Positions 5,402 through 5,443 of a stretch of 5,443 bases of DNA are shown here, one piece after another. The stretch lies in assembly GCA_021798395.1 (NCBI GenBank), contig JAJZHS010000190.1, forward strand, positions 1-5,443, given 5' to 3'. The notes beneath the pieces are model-generated. The model was given only the letters and a program-made list of their open reading frames with translations, searched no databases and was not told the origin of the DNA. Each line of letters starts with the position of its first letter. The first letter of the stretch is position 1. Made by a program: the position numbers and the translations under genes. Source of the stretch: Pseudomonadota bacterium (GTDB taxonomy: Bacteria > Pseudomonadota > Gammaproteobacteria > Burkholderiales > Burkholderiaceae_C).

Positions 5402-5443
5402 ATGAGCCGCTTCGTTCCTGTCGATCGAGACACTGATTACCTG
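5402..5443 (+). CDS. IS1182-family transposase, N-terminal 14 codons (3'-truncated by window edge)
   Basis: The frame begins MSRFVPVDRDTDYL and is cut by the window end. This opening closely resembles the start of IS1182-family transposases, DDE-type enzymes of about 450-500 residues that move the element by cutting and joining DNA. Those proteins commonly begin M-S-R-F-x-P-V-D-R-D-T-x-Y-L and continue with a LLPPSVQDWLP-type segment, which would lie just beyond this window. Identification rests on only 14 residues and on family knowledge, so whether the gene is intact is unknown. The Shine-Dalgarno and intergenic start are consistent with a real gene start. Confidence 0.75.
   Translation, partial: MSRFVPVDRDTDYL

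Larger units (their letters stand above)
5321..5443 (+). mobile_element. Left end of an IS1182-type insertion sequence (continues beyond window)
   Basis: The transposase start at 5402 shows that an insertion sequence enters the window from the right. Its left boundary is not fixed, because the other terminal repeat is outside. A plausible boundary is just after CTAG (5317-5320), with the element starting GAGGCTGTCGTG. This is supported by a hairpin at the presumed tip, GTCGTG (5327-5332) with CGCGAC (5337-5342) and loop CTTT, and by the change from host-like GC-rich sequence to more mixed composition. The 38 bp between the phospholipase stop and 5321 are host sequence and include the 12-bp palindrome GGCGCGCGCGCC (5287-5298). 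The phospholipase frame is not interrupted. Confidence 0.6.

Noticed and set aside
1..5443. CRISPR array, toxin-antitoxin pair, phage module or riboswitch
   Set aside because: I found no regularly spaced repeats, no small paired genes and no phage proteins; the spacers are too short or lack recognisable conserved cores.

Overview
This is a GC-rich window (roughly 65-70% G+C by eye) from a bacterial chromosome. The sequence styles of HemW, hemolysin III and the tRNA-Ser(UGA) with an encoded CCA end, together with an IS1182-type transposase start, fit a gammaproteobacterium of the Lysobacterales/Xanthomonadales type. This assignment is an inference from protein resemblance and composition; no marker gene fixes it.

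Layout. Positions 1-1022 (+) hold the 3' nine-tenths of hemW, the radical-SAM heme chaperone, whose N-terminus lies outside the window. A tRNA-Ser(UGA) gene follows 45 bp later (1068-1155, +), with a good -10 box (TACAAT) just behind the hemW stop. A 139-bp spacer with a second -10-like box and hairpin-forming sequence leads into an FkbM-family methyltransferase (1295-2230, +, probable TTG or GTG start). A 31-bp gap separates it from a six-helix membrane diguanylate cyclase with an intact GGDEF motif but an RxxE rather than RxxD inhibitory site (2262-3446, +). The cyclase gene converges on, and overlaps by 46 bp, a hemolysin III/PAQR-family membrane protein gene on the minus strand (3401-4066). 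A 170-bp divergent intergenic region containing a perfect 11-bp inverted repeat separates this from a secreted PI-PLC X-domain protein (4237-5283, +). The last ~120 bp are the left end of an IS1182-type insertion sequence, with the first 14 codons of its transposase (5402-5443).

How the genes relate. hemW and the tRNA are housekeeping. The FkbM methyltransferase and the diguanylate cyclase are close and co-oriented and may be co-transcribed, which could link methylation of a surface glycan or lipid to c-di-GMP signalling, but the sequence gives only proximity. The hemolysin III homologue and the secreted phospholipase-like protein are divergently transcribed and could share a control region. 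Their annotations both carry virulence-flavoured names, but nothing here shows they work together.

The window looks like an ordinary chromosomal stretch with some accessory content. I see no CRISPR array, no prophage module and no clear new defence or biosynthetic system. The points most worth a second look are the substituted binding positions in the PI-PLC-like protein, the altered I-site of the cyclase, the structured leader between the tRNA and the FkbM gene, the convergent coding overlap, and the IS boundary.
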